The translations under genes were made by a program, and so were the position numbers. Of a DNA stretch of 64,000 bases, positions 34,696 to 46,027 are shown in pieces. Position 1 is the first letter of the stretch. Every line of letters starts with the position of its first letter. The stretch comes from Caprella mutica (lineage: Eukaryota > Arthropoda > Malacostraca > Amphipoda > Caprellidae), in the NCBI GenBank assembly GCA_947561585.1, contig CANNZV010002326.1, positions 76,894 through 140,893 of the forward strand. The letters are read 5' to 3'. Below the pieces are notes generated by a model that was given only the letters and a program-made list of their open reading frames with translations, was not told where the DNA came from and ran no database searches.

Positions 34696-37600
34696 TCAAA
34701 ATTCATTTAAAGGAAATAACATTGATAATTGCTTATACTTAAGTTGTAAACTACATACAAAAACAAAACCATCATTATTTCGTAAAAAAATCATGCCAAA
34801 TCTTGTACCAGTGTAACCAGTGTCACAAGAGTAATCCTCCAATTGAAAATTAATTTCCTTACAAAACTCTTCTACTATTTCAGATGAAGTAATTATTTCG
34901 ATTCTAATTTCTTGGAAATGTTTACAATAATTTAGAACCTTCTTTATGAAAGCAACTGAATTCTGTGATGTTGAAAGATTCATATGTATAGTCAGGTGTT
35001 CCAAATTGGGGCAAGCATTTACCAAGGTAGATACATTTCGTAAAATAACAGAGGCATAAATGATCAAATGAGTTAATTTTTTAGTGAGAAATGAAGATAA
35101 AAATGCAAGTTGACTTGCAGATGACTCATTTTTTGGCTGAAGGCACATATCAAGAATTTTGACTGACACTTTAGGAAGTATTTTTCCTACACATTCTGGT
35201 GAACAATCACTGTCTAAGTAATGGAGCTTATTCAACTTGGTACACGATGAAAGAGCTCCAAAAACTTTCATATCTATACAGTTCCTCCTAAAAAATAAAA
35301 TATCCGTCAATGTATTACATGAAACTTTTATAACTTTGTCTAATGAAGAAAATTTATGCCATAAAGCTATTCGTTCAAAAGGCACAGGACAGATGGCGAA
35401 CATGTCTTCTATTTTGAACGGGTCATGCCGGTTATGAATATTCTCTAATCTAAAATTTAGGAAACCATTTTTTGTCACTTTGAGGTAGAGGCCTCCACAT
35501 ATGGTTTTAACTTCGAAATCGACATTACGAATTCTCTTGCAATGTTTGAAAATCTTAGTAAGCTGTTCTATGACATATAAACCAGATTTAGCAGCTATGG
35601 GTGGAAGTGGACTTTGCTGCTGTGGAGATACAATATGAAAAGTTTCTAAATGCGGTGATTTTCTTATCTCTTTCGTCAGTTGGCTCTCGTTTCGGTCTGA
35701 ATCCAATTTCCTATTTAGTTCGATTTCTTTGCGCTACGATAAGAAAAAAAGGGCATATTAGAAAAAGATATAAAGTTATTGAAGAAAAAAAAGGCATGTT
35801 AGAAATAGATATAAAGTTATTGAAGAAAAAAAATCATGTTAGAAACAGATATAAAGTTATTGAAGAAAAAAAAGGCATGTTAGAAATAGATATAAAGTTA
35901 TTGAAGAAAAAAAAGGGCATGTTAGAAATAGATGTAAAGTTATATTGAAGAAAAAAAAGCATGTTAGAAATAAATATAAAGTTATTGAAGAAAAAAAAGC
36001 ATGTTAGAAAAAGATATAAAGTTATTGAAGAAAAACTTTTTTAAGTAGCTAACTGTTGCAACCTGATTATTGCATAACCAATTCACAATTACTATATTAG
36101 TGAATTTTAGTAAAAGATAAAATAATTTCTCATTACAAGTGTGACACTTTTATTATAGTAGTAGTGTACTTTCCCATTGAAATTAATGGAGTATCAATAG
36201 TAAAAGAAAGTATTAATATATACATTTTTATATATTAAATGTTAAGACGTGGCATTTTTCTTGCAACCAACAGGCAAAGACACACTGTGAATCAGTATAT
36301 ACTGTATAGGATGATGATAGATTATTTTCGGTGTTTAAGAGTTGTCAGTGTCCACTAAGATGGGATTTAAAGAGTGATAGCCCGGATGCAGTGAAAGTAT
36401 ATATACTCAATGTGTCTATGCAATAGGTAACTAGGTGACTAGCCGGAAATTAAAGTCTCGGAAATTTTGGTCTCGGAACTTTCGGACGCGGAATAAATGG
36501 AGATTATTTTGAAACTCTAAACATAAATGAAAGTTATGAAGTTTGTTGATTCCTTCTGTAGTTTGTAGTTGTTGTGTTGTACACAATTCATGATTGTTTG
36601 AAATTTAAATGATATGGCAGAGGGTTCGGGGGCAGAACGCTCATCCATACATCTGACTGATAAATTTCAGCTTATAACTACCTCAGACTGAAAGATCCGA
36701 GACAGAATTCTCAAATCTCATGTTGATTAAATGTCAAAACATGTCAAAATCACAAATATTTCGTATCATTTTAAATGGTTTTTGATATATACACAACAAA
36801 ATTAATATTCATAATTTCAACCTTTTCTATTATTGTTACTGAGGAATATCATTAGAAAATGAGATCGAAAGTTTCGAGACCTAATTTTCCAAGAACCGTA
36901 CTCGGCTACCACAGGTAAGTTGTAACCGTGTCGACCCGAATCATTAATGGTGAGAATTTGTATCCATGGCTATTGGATAAGAGACCTACACAGTTAGTTT
37001 ACTCATCAATGGATAAGAGACCTGCACAGTCAGTCTAGATACCTGTGTATAAGAGACGCACACAGTAAGTCTGCTTACGCATAGATAAGAGACCTACACA
37101 GTCAATCTGCTTACCCGTGCATAAGAGACCTACACAGTTAGTTTGCTTACCCATGGATGAGAGACCTACACAGTCAGTCTGCTAACCCATGTATAAGAGA
37201 CCTACACAGTCTGTCTGCTTACCCATGTATGGGAGAGCTACACAGTCAGTCTGCTTACCCGTGCATAAGAGACCTACACAGTTAGTCTGCTTACCCATGG
37301 ATAAGAGACCTACACAGTCAGTCTGCTAACCCATGTATAAGAGACCTACACAGTCTGTCTGCTTACCCGTGAATAAGAGACCTACATAGTCAGTCTGCTT
37401 ACGCATGGATAAGAGACCTACACAGTCAGTCTGCTTACCCGTGCATAAGATACACACAGTCAGTCTGTTTATAGCAAGGCAGAAGGTTGAGGAAGAATAC
37501 ACAGGAAATCGGAAGAGAAACTATAAGTTAACAAAATGACTACTTACAGTTATTATCAGTTTCTTTCTCCAACAATTCATTTGTACTAAACTGTTGAATC

Positions 37601-40450
37601 GACAGGAAATTTTGGATAGTGTGCATCTGTCGGATAAACGGTCAAAGTGGCCGAAAACTTCCAAGATCATTTCAGTTGGTAGGCTGTCCATTAGATAATT
37701 CTGAAAAAGAAGAATAAAATATTATATGATATTTCTAAAATAAATTTATTCATTGAAATGGCATTATGTTACTTATCATGTTGATCATTCATTTGTTTAG
37801 TGATCATCATTATTCCACTAAATATATATTATCCCATATATTTCATACTCATCTACATATTCAGCATTTCTGACACATTATTTATACAATTAACGAGTAT
37901 GCAAATGCATATATAAATGATGACAATTGTAATAATGATAACTGATAAATAATGCGATATTTATACCACACAGATTGTATCGAATCTGATATCTTATGTA
38001 TTATTCAAATATAATAAAATATTATTTATAATTTACTATAGCATCAAAGTGCACATTTTTCATTCCCCGCGAATCTTAGCCATTTGTTTTAAGATGTTAC
38101 GCAAATCTTACCCTCACAGTTGCCAAATATCACCACAATGTTCCAATTTAAAGTTGAGAACCATATAGATTTAATTTTTCTAATAATATTCAAAACGTAG
38201 TAAAATAAGCACAAATGTAAATAACAACAGTTCTCTTACATAAATGTATCACGATATTGACATATTGTGTAGAATGTTATATCAATCATTCATGTTGCCA
38301 ATTACCCTCTTTTAAGCCTATCAAGATGTTAGCGTCTTTCTGCCTCATTTTCCTCTAGATATTCGGACATGGTTATTTTCGTCTCATATATGAAGTTCCA
38401 GTACCTAGCTACCTAATCCTTTTGTGCTTAGTTCCACATTAATAAGTGATTATTTACTGGTTTTTTATTATTCATATACAAATTCTAATTACGGTGCCCG
38501 GAAATTGCGGTCTCGGAATATTCGATCTTGAAATTTCGGTATCGGAACACACGATCTAGTTTATAATGGTGTTATTAGATAACAATAATACAAAAAGTTG
38601 AAATTATGAGTACTAAAATGTGTAGTTTTTATATTAAAAGCGGATAACTTCATTAACCGTTGTAAAATTTTACGTAAAATTTGTAATTTTGACATTTATT
38701 TAACATAAGATTTGAGCGGAAAATTCGGTCTCGGAATATTTGAGTCTCAGGTATAAATAAAACTTTTGAATTAGATGTATTGGAACCCCCCTGCCAGGTC
38801 TTTAAACAATCATGAAGTATGCAGTACAACAAACTAGCGGATGCAGCAAACTATCTAATGGTCATTTATGTTGAGAGGTCATATTTTTTTTATTGAAGCT
38901 GAAATTTCCGAGAGCGAAATTTCCTAGAATCATTAATTACATATATTTACCGGATTATTTAATAATACTATATTATCTGAATTCAAAGACAATGGAACGA
39001 CAACTTCAACCCCCCTATATATTCTTCTAACGGATACCAAGGGTAAACATTTTCTTATCCAAATTTCTTATCTCTGATCTGCATGCATTAATGATTATAT
39101 TATTTCTCGATCCTTATCTAATACAAGTTGTTATATTATTAATGTACTATTAGTATTCAGGATATAGGTACTCTAAGTAATATTTAATACCAATGCTAAT
39201 TACTCATTTCTCATATCCTATTAACATTATTAATTAAATATCAATAGAATATTGCCTAATATATAATCTTTCTCGAAATGTACAACGGTAAACGTATTTT
39301 GTTTCACTTAGTAAATTTTTCTACAGTCTACATCATTCACCCCTCGTTTCGTTTTCTTTTTGAAAGAAAACTTTGCCTGATTATTTTAACAGAGACTTCG
39401 TTATTTTGCTTTCATGCCTAACTTCTTCATTCAAAGATGTTCTCTTTTATCTCAAAAGTAATTAATTATTACTTCAATACTAATTCTTTTTATTTGAGAA
39501 ACAACTATGTTGAATCAATAAAGAATTATAATTAAGGCAATTCATTTAAATATACATTAGCTGTGTTGTATTTGCTAAGATTTATCGAATTCCAATTTTT
39601 TTCACAGTGGTTTCTGCTTTGATTGTTTCTGATTAGACGGCTGGTTGAGCCGTCTTTATTATGCAATTAGTTGATTTAGTAAATTGAAAAGCATTGATTT
39701 GATAAAATAAACATATGAAGATTTTTCAATGCAATGGATTGTTATTCTCTTAGCACATTTTTGAAACTCATTGATGAAAAATAATATTATCATTTTAATG
39801 CAATATAATCATTTCCCAAAATAACAAATAAAGTATATCTCCCCATTTTTAACCTACAATCAGGATACTATGACAATATTTTGTTTTACTGCATCCTGCC
39901 TACAACAGTACAGGACATCAAAGCAACACAAACTACAGGACGGTATAAGCTGAAACAGAAACACACCGTCAGAGTGAACACCATGCTGAACTACCTGCCT
40001 AGAAAGTTAGAAACGACTGTACTCTCCAATCTTTATTTTAACGATTGTTTAATCTTTTTACTAATTCTTTTTTTGTTTCTTATGAAATGTAATATCAATA
40101 AATTAACAACCAGGCCGAAAAATTGTTCAATCAATATATAGGTATTTATAAATTATAATATTAAATATTTACTACTGTCATTCATAAGATTACAGTATAT
40201 CCTTTACAAATTGCCTGTGATGATTTTTACTGCGACATTAAGTACCAATAATCATTTATTGAATATAACTTGAGAATAAATCGTACTGATAAACTTGAAT
40301 TGACCAAAATTTTAGTCATAAAATTGAATATTACATAATTCTTTCCCAATTGCGCTATATACACTAAATCATTATCACCTTTTCCAGTACAGTTTCCAAA
40401 TCCATGCAGTATCCATGTGAACTTACCTCCCTTGGTTCAGCCATCTTCAT
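34696..40450 (-). CDS. F-box/leucine-rich-repeat-like protein, intact right copy
   Basis: Three exons, all joined in phase 0: 40450-40427 (8 codons), 37700-37548 (51 codons) and 35733-34696 (345 codons plus stop), about 404 residues. Exon 2 is a clear F-box: LPTEMILEVFGHFDRLSDR, then CTLSKISCRFN and W near the end, the segment that binds Skp1 in SCF ubiquitin ligases. Exon 3 has LRR-like strings at irregular spacing (LETFHIVSP, CTKLNKLHYLD, LTHLIIYAS, CPNLEHLTIHMN, CKHFQEIRIEI), expected to form the substrate-binding surface. The inferred role is a substrate adaptor for ubiquitination; the target is unknown. Donors are GTAAGT and acceptors are strong. I chose the first ATG because the exon 1 donor and both in-frame Met codons are conserved in the left copy. 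Transcription is towards the left copy, tail to tail. Confidence 0.85.
35733..36030 (-). repeat. Tandem repeat resembling splice acceptors, right copy
   Basis: About seven units of roughly 41-44 bp. Read in gene orientation, each ends in a pyrimidine tract followed by CAATA(A/G), with CTTTATATCTATTTCTAAC between tracts. The array abuts the exon 3 acceptor (TTTCTTATCGTAG). Confidence 0.85.
36433..36912. mobile_element. Tandem-word TIR element F (word TCTCGGAAATTTTGG)
   Basis: Left words (36442-36496) have CCGGAAATTAAAGTCTCGG variants. Near 36868-36892 inverted words (CGAAAGTTTCGAGACC) occur. Ends are AGGTGACTAGCCGG and CGGCTACCAC. Flanks AGGTAACT (36425-36432) and AGGTAAGT (36913-36920) match 7/8. 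The interior (about 36553-36630) contains TTGTGTTGTACACAATTC and ATGATTGTTTGA, the shared core of this group. Confidence 0.65.
36957..37470. repeat. 36-bp tandem array, intron 2 of the right F-box copy
   Basis: Inverted counterpart of 25655-26330, with CTACACAGTCAGTCTG and TACCCATGGATAAGAGAC per unit. Copy number differs between the arms. Confidence 0.95.
38493..38932. mobile_element. Tandem-word TIR element G (word TCTCGGAATATTCG)
   Basis: Left words (38493-38560) have GGTGCCCGGAAATTGCGG then TCTCGGAATATTCG. Related words lie at 38711-38750, and inverted ones at 38900-38928 (GAAATTTCCGAGAGCG). Flanks CTAATTAC (38485-38492) and TTAATTAC (38933-38940) match 7/8. The left arm has the uninterrupted site ATAATTAG at 15357-15364. 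The interior (38788-38862) carries the shared core (AATCATGAAGTATGCAGTAC) in the opposite orientation to F. Confidence 0.75.
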
Positions 40451-40908
40451 TCGTTTCTTATCAACACAGAATATCAGCTAGAAATGAAGTACTTCGGACA
40501 CACTAGTTTGTTCGAAGGAAGAAACTCGAATACTGAGGCAAGCCGGTAAAACCAGACTAGAGAGACAAAGAGGTTACTTAGGCCTAAACTTATCAACTGC
40601 GTACCATAAAGATAAAATCTACAGTAATTTTGATAACTTATTAGTTATTACCTAGCATCTGTTAATAGAAAAAAAAGCTTTGTTTTAAGTACCGTTGACT
40701 TCAGTCCAAAACCAAATAAAATTGTTGTCCCGATATAATCTGTGGAAATAATGTACATGGTGTGGATGGTGAAATACGTATTCGAATACTAGCTAGAATT
40801 TCCTCAATGCAAATCCATTCGAATACATTCAGAATTTTCTTTGTAGATTTGTTTATTGTTAAATTTATACTTCAGATTGAAGAACAGGTAAAATTGTATT
40901 CTATTATA

Positions 40909-41926
40909 CATAAGTATAATTAAAATAGGTATAAGTATACATGATATGTTAATGAAATCTCGTCTAATTTTAAAACTATAATCAATAGCTAAACATTTTT
41001 TTTATGTCTTCATATGACATGTTTCAACTTAAATCACTATAAGCATAATAATATTATATATTTACATTTTTCAATGTGAATTATATAGTATGTATATACA
41101 CTTTAAGGAGCAAAATAGAGAATTTCGTGGAGAAATAATGTCCGTGGATGAAATGTCCATGTACGAAATGTCCTATAGACGATCGTCTCCATTACTCTAA
41201 TTAATTACCTATAAACGATTCTCGAATTTTCACTCTTTACTCTCAAAGTTATGTTATTGATATTTTAGCAAAATAATATTAAAAATTTAAATTTATACCT
41301 GCAAGAATCATTTATCTAGAGACAAAAGAAAAAAATATATAGAAATATAGTAACAATTCAACGAGTTACTAAAATATATCGAAACTGCATTATTAATTGA
41401 TATGTATTATAAATCTGAATTATGTTAGAAAATATATACATAAATATCTCAAACGTTTATCTTTATTATCAAATGGGAAATCTACCAAAACTGATTGTAA
41501 AGATATCGGATACGATATCAAATTAATCTGGACTACCTAGGTAGCCGTAACCATATTAGTTTGAATATGATTTTAATATTCAGAAGATTTTTGCTGACTT
41601 TGGTCAGAAATAAAGGTGCTGCACAGTTCGCATGTTATTGTTTTGCAAAACTTTCTTTTTATGTGTTTTTGTAGTAAAACCGAGAGTTTAGAATGAGATA
41701 ATTTAAAAAAAGTAGTCCAAGAGGTCATTTATGAATATATTCTATGCATGGTTCTTTAGATGTTGCTATTGATGATGAAACTACCCGATGTGACTAAATG
41801 AATATGGAAAACGTAGATGATGCTTATCTGGAATTGGAAAAAAGTAATCAACAAATTCTAAACGAAAAGCAGTCCTACAAGCACTAGGTAGTAGACTAGG
41901 TACTAGACTAGGTACTGTAGACTAGG
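40909..41926. other. Flank between the inverted duplication and the LTR element
   Basis: 41345-41720 is the second copy of the dispersed repeat seen at 11425-12470, without the palindromic array. 41136-41190 has three ATGTCC-type words (TGGATGAAATGTCC, TACGAAATGTCC) that look like one end of another word element without a partner. 41886-41926 repeats CTAGGTACT. No gene is seen. Confidence 0.5.
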
Positions 41927-42645
41927 TGTGCTGTCATTCCAGCAAATATTTTCTTTATTATTAATATCATTTTTATTCTACAAAAATAATCTCCTATTAT
42001 TTTATATCGTATTTTATGTATGTTATCAAAATTTCGATATTTATCTTCAGAAATCTTGCACCAATCATATGGCAACACTTTGTTTGCAATTGCATCAATA
42101 TTATTATATGTGAATCCCGACAACTACAACAGTCGTAAGTTCCCTCTTTTTATTTATTATCTGCAATTTATTAACTTTTATATGCTATTCTAATTAAACA
42201 AAAATATAGATTATTAAAGTGCATAGCTAGAGCTATTAAATTTTTTTAATATACTTTACATTCATTACTTAATGATTGAAATTTCATATTTGTCATATTG
42301 CAGCCCAGCTTAGCCTAAAATTTATCAGATTCATTTTTTGCCTTTAATTTAAATTTGCAATATTAAACTTATATCTTATAGGTTCATAGCATTTCGCTAA
42401 GTTTCCTAAAATATAATTACCTATTTATTAATATTAAAATCCTAAATGCCAGCTTTTCAAATGTAGTTTAATTACCTAAATTAGTCTAAAAAACTTTACC
42501 CATGCATTTACATATAACCACATATGCCTCTATATTATTAAATTGCAAAGTATTATTAGATTCTGTTTTCGCAGTAAACACCGATTACAAATGGAGAAAA
42601 GTATAGGATTTTTATTCATCCTCACAGCTGTCCTCCGCAGCCACA
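41927..42645 (+). repeat. 5' LTR
   Basis: 719 bp, nearly identical to the 3' LTR once the inserted element is discounted. It serves as the empty site for the 48003-48896 insertion (uninterrupted TTTGTTTGCAATTGCATC near 42081-42098). Confidence 0.9.
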
Positions 42646-42714
42646 GTTTTGACTCATCAATACCAGGATTCTGAATATGGGAGAAAAGAGTTATCTAGTT
42701 AATTTCTCTAAATT

Positions 42715-43260
42715 TAACGTAACGCAAGTTCCTCAAACATCCCTAACGTAACGCAAGTTCCTCAAATATCCCTAACGTAACGCAAGTTCCTCTCGAAGAA
42801 ACCCTAACGCAACTTTATTTTGCCGGAAAAAATTCAACGCAACTTTATTTTGCCGGAGAAAATTCAACGCAACTTTATTTTGCCGGAGAAAATTCAACGC
42901 AACTTTATTTTGCCGGAGAAAATTCAACGCAACTTTATGCCGCCGGAAAAAATTCAACGCAACTTTATTTCGCCGGGAAAAATTCAACGCAATTTTATTT
43001 CGCCGGAATAAATTCAATGCAACTTTATTTTGCCGGAGAAAATTCAACGCAACTTTATTTTGCTGGAGAAAATTCAATGCAACTTTATTTTGCTGGAGAA
43101 AATTCAACGCAACTTTATTTTGCTGGAGAAAATTCAACGCAACTTTATTTCGCCGGAGAAAATTCAACGCAACTTTATTTCGCCGTAGAAAATCCAATGT
43201 AACTCTACTTCGCTGAAGAAAATTCAATGTATCTCAGGTCCCCGGAGAAACTTCAATACA
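42715..43260. repeat. 30-bp tandem array in the retrotransposon leader
   Basis: About fourteen units with TTCAACGCAACTTTATTT and GCCGGAGAAAA. The period is ten codons, so open frames run on both strands, notably a 151-codon minus-strand frame repeating RQNKVALNFL. These are artefacts of period length. The array lies between the 5' LTR and gag. Confidence 0.9.
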
Positions 43261-43445
43261 ATTCCACCCCCCCCCCCCCTCATCAAACTTCCAAGACAAT
43301 TCCTCCCATGCCCAAGTTTCTAAACAAGGTCATATGTTCACCAAGTTTCTAAACAAGGTCATATGCTCGCCTATTTTTTTGTCCCTTGATCAATTGCTTC
43401 AGTCTGCATTATTATAATAATTTATCACTACACAATATTTAAGCC

Positions 43446-45097
43446 ATGTCTCGTAAAGGTATCAAACCAATTCACCTAGCCAAAGAAGAGGTATTGTCAC
43501 TTGGTTAGAAATTGGAAAATTTAATCAAGAATGATCCTTGTCAAATAAGCAATGAAGCTACTTCTCATATTAGATCTTCAGAAATGAATTCCTATCCAAA
43601 ACGGATGATTTAACTGAAAATCTGAGAAAACATGGAGCTAATGAAGAAGCAGAGTCTCTGAGATCATACAAACTCACTCTGCAATGTGAATGTTTCAGAG
43701 TGATGGACAAAATAAATGATATTAGAAAGCTAGCAAATATTGATCTTGTGTCAAATAAAACTTGTATCAAATAAATGAAATAAAAAAAGTAAGTGAGACC
43801 AGACCTTTGGATCAGTTTTGAAATTGGAAATACAATCTTCAAATGCTTGTCTTCAAGGTACAGAGCCATCAAGCACTGCAGCTATGCCAACAAATGTTCC
43901 CATTCATACTTCATTTGTCATGCCTACCAGTGTGGCTATGCCAACAAATGTTCCCATTCCCACTTCATTGGCTATCCCTATCACTGTAGCTATGCCATCT
44001 AATGTTCCCAATCCAACTTCACTATCACTGGCTATTTCTACCAATGTAGCTATGCCAATTGATGTTCCCATCCCCACTTCATTTGCTATTCCTACTACTG
44101 TAGCTATGTCAACTGATGTTCCCATTCCCACTTCATTTGCTATTCCTACTACTGTAGCTTTGTCAACTGATGTTCCCATTCCAATTTCACTTGCTATTCC
44201 TACTACTGTAGCCATGCCAACCAATTTCAACATCAATTTTTCAAAGTATGCATCATAGTCATTGCCATGTAACCACACATAACATCCCAGCTACTATGAG
44301 TACCCCAAACCCAATAGTTAGCCATTCCCAACCAATTTTCACCACCCATCCAACTTATGCACAACCTCTTCCTGAATTTAAACCAAATCAGTTAAATTTA
44401 AATTCAGGATATGTACAGCCAGCCTATATCCATCATCAAGATAACTACTCGTTAAATCGACAACACCCTTTGATGGAAAGGGTAATATTTTCAAATTATG
44501 GAGTTCACTGCTCAAATCTAGGATGAGTGGTGTGACTTTGACTCCATTTGACCATTTGCAGATTCTTCTCCACAATACAGCTGGAACACCAAGAGCTATA
44601 GTTGAAGATTATGTTGAGGTATCTGGTGAAGAATTGAACATTAGAACTATAGATCTTATTTGGAGTATCTTTGCAGAAAGATATAGTTCTTCACTTAGTG
44701 GTTCTCGTTACATAGAAACGAGAGTTAGAGACTTTCCAAAAATCAGAAGCATTGAGCAAAAGGAGGACATTGGACGCTTGATAGATTTATGCAGACTGAT
44801 CCACCAAAAGATGAGCACTATCACAGACCTCTCTCGCTAAAATTTCCGAGAAGATATGAGGACTCTCTGGACTAAACTACCTGATCCTCTACAAATTAAA
44901 TGGAGATCTTTTGGGGTAAAATCTAAAATCAATTCTGGGGGAAGAAATCCAACGCTCAGTGTCTTCACAACTTTCTTGCAAGAGATAAACACTGAATTGA
45001 ATGATGATTTCTTCGGAGACTTCATCGCTGAACCAAGATTTAAACGAATTGCAACAGTCTTGCGTACTGGGGCTGACGCATTCGAGGAAATCCCTAA
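43446..45097 (+). pseudogene. Bel/Pao gag remnant
   Basis: An ATG at 43446 opens a frame broken by TAG within 21 codons and further shifts. 43818-44258 is a low-complexity part with an imperfect 54-bp minisatellite (MPTNVPIPTSFAIPTTVA-like units). 44523-44840 and 44856-45097 resemble a capsid region (FDHLQILLHNTAG, LWTKLPDPLQIKW), separated by a stop. At 45098 the coding sequence is cut by a PIF/Harbinger MITE and resumes at 46025. Its role would have been the structural protein of the retroelement particle. With several stops and a 0.9-kb insertion it is dead. Confidence 0.7.
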
Positions 45098-46024
45098 GGC
45101 AGGCCATACACTAGCATGTCCACATGACATGTACGCATGAATAGGTACGACTAGCTGCTGCACCTGGTACCTGAGGAGCACACTCACTGTACATGCCTAC
45201 CTGTCAATTTTGTCAGATCGCCATGGATTTTCCATATTTTATATACGTATATGTACACTTATTTTAAAATATACCTAGATATATATATTTTTATTGTATT
45301 TTTTCTTTTTATTTATTTCATAGAGCAACCATCAATCGATGGTTGCTCTTTTAAATGTAACAATTAGATGCATATACTAACAAAATCCATATTATTCGAA
45401 CGTGCAACAATCGACTGATGTTTGCCTTGTTAAATATAAAAAACCTTATTTAAAAAGACAATATTTTTGCAGTAAAAATAAAACAATTAATTAAGTACAT
45501 TAAATAAGAGAACCGTATCATTCGAACGCGCAGAGATCGATCGATGGTTGCGCTGTCGATCGATTGCTGCGCAAACTATTGATCAGTAGATCGCGCAGCG
45601 ATTTCGGTCGATATCGCAGATCTCTCAAACGTGCGTGACAATTATATTAGGTATGTATTTATTTAATATATTTTTTTATACACTTTTATATATATTTTTA
45701 ATAGATATTTTTTATACACTTTTATATATATTTTTAATATTTATTTTTAATAAATTATTTTGTTTATAGTATTTTTTCTTTTACTATTGAAACCTCGTTA
45801 TTTTAGCGGGAGAGTACACTAGTTGTTAATAACTGAGACCTGTTCAGATAACCGCCACTCACACAGCAGTTTTACTCACCTGTCATGTAGAACTAATCGA
45901 ATTATCGTCAGTTCGCAGGTCGAATGAAATGTTAGTTTTTCCCGCCACTCACTAGCAGGTCCACATGCCAGGCGCGACTATACATGCGTACTTGTCATGT
46001 GGACATCATAGTGTATGGCTGGCC
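45098..46024. mobile_element. PIF/Harbinger MITE inserted in gag
   Basis: Terminal inverted repeats are GGCAGGCCATACACTAGCAT and, on the other side, the complement of GGCCAGCCATACACTATGAT. They continue as matching GTCCACATGACA...GTACGCATG. The flank is TAA on both sides (45095-45097 and 46025-46027). 927 bp, non-coding. The interior includes two related palindromic blocks rich in ATCGATCGAT and GGTTGC (about 45320-45360 and 45515-45625). The uninterrupted target would read through in the gag frame, so the insertion came after gag was formed. Confidence 0.9.
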
Positions 46025-46027
46025 TAA

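Larger units (their letters stand above)
34690..40908 (-). repeat. Right arm of the large inverted duplication
   Basis: Reverse complement of the left arm without the Polinton-derived element. It has its own later insertions, word elements F (36433-36912) and G (38493-38932). Homology ends at about 40908, matching about 13450 on the left. Confidence 0.9.

Noticed and set aside
39881..40141. 86-codon plus-strand frame in the right arm
   Set aside because: Lies antisense in F-box intron 1 and is not preserved as a frame in the left arm, although the DNA itself is conserved; reported as a conserved block instead.
13450..40908. Inverted duplication as an assembly fold-back artefact
   Set aside because: The arms differ by many substitutions, frameshifts, array lengths and private insertions, which an artefact would not produce.
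42772..43227. 151-codon minus-strand frame repeating RQNKVALNFL
   Set aside because: Produced by the 30-bp array period; no start context, and antisense to the retrotransposon.
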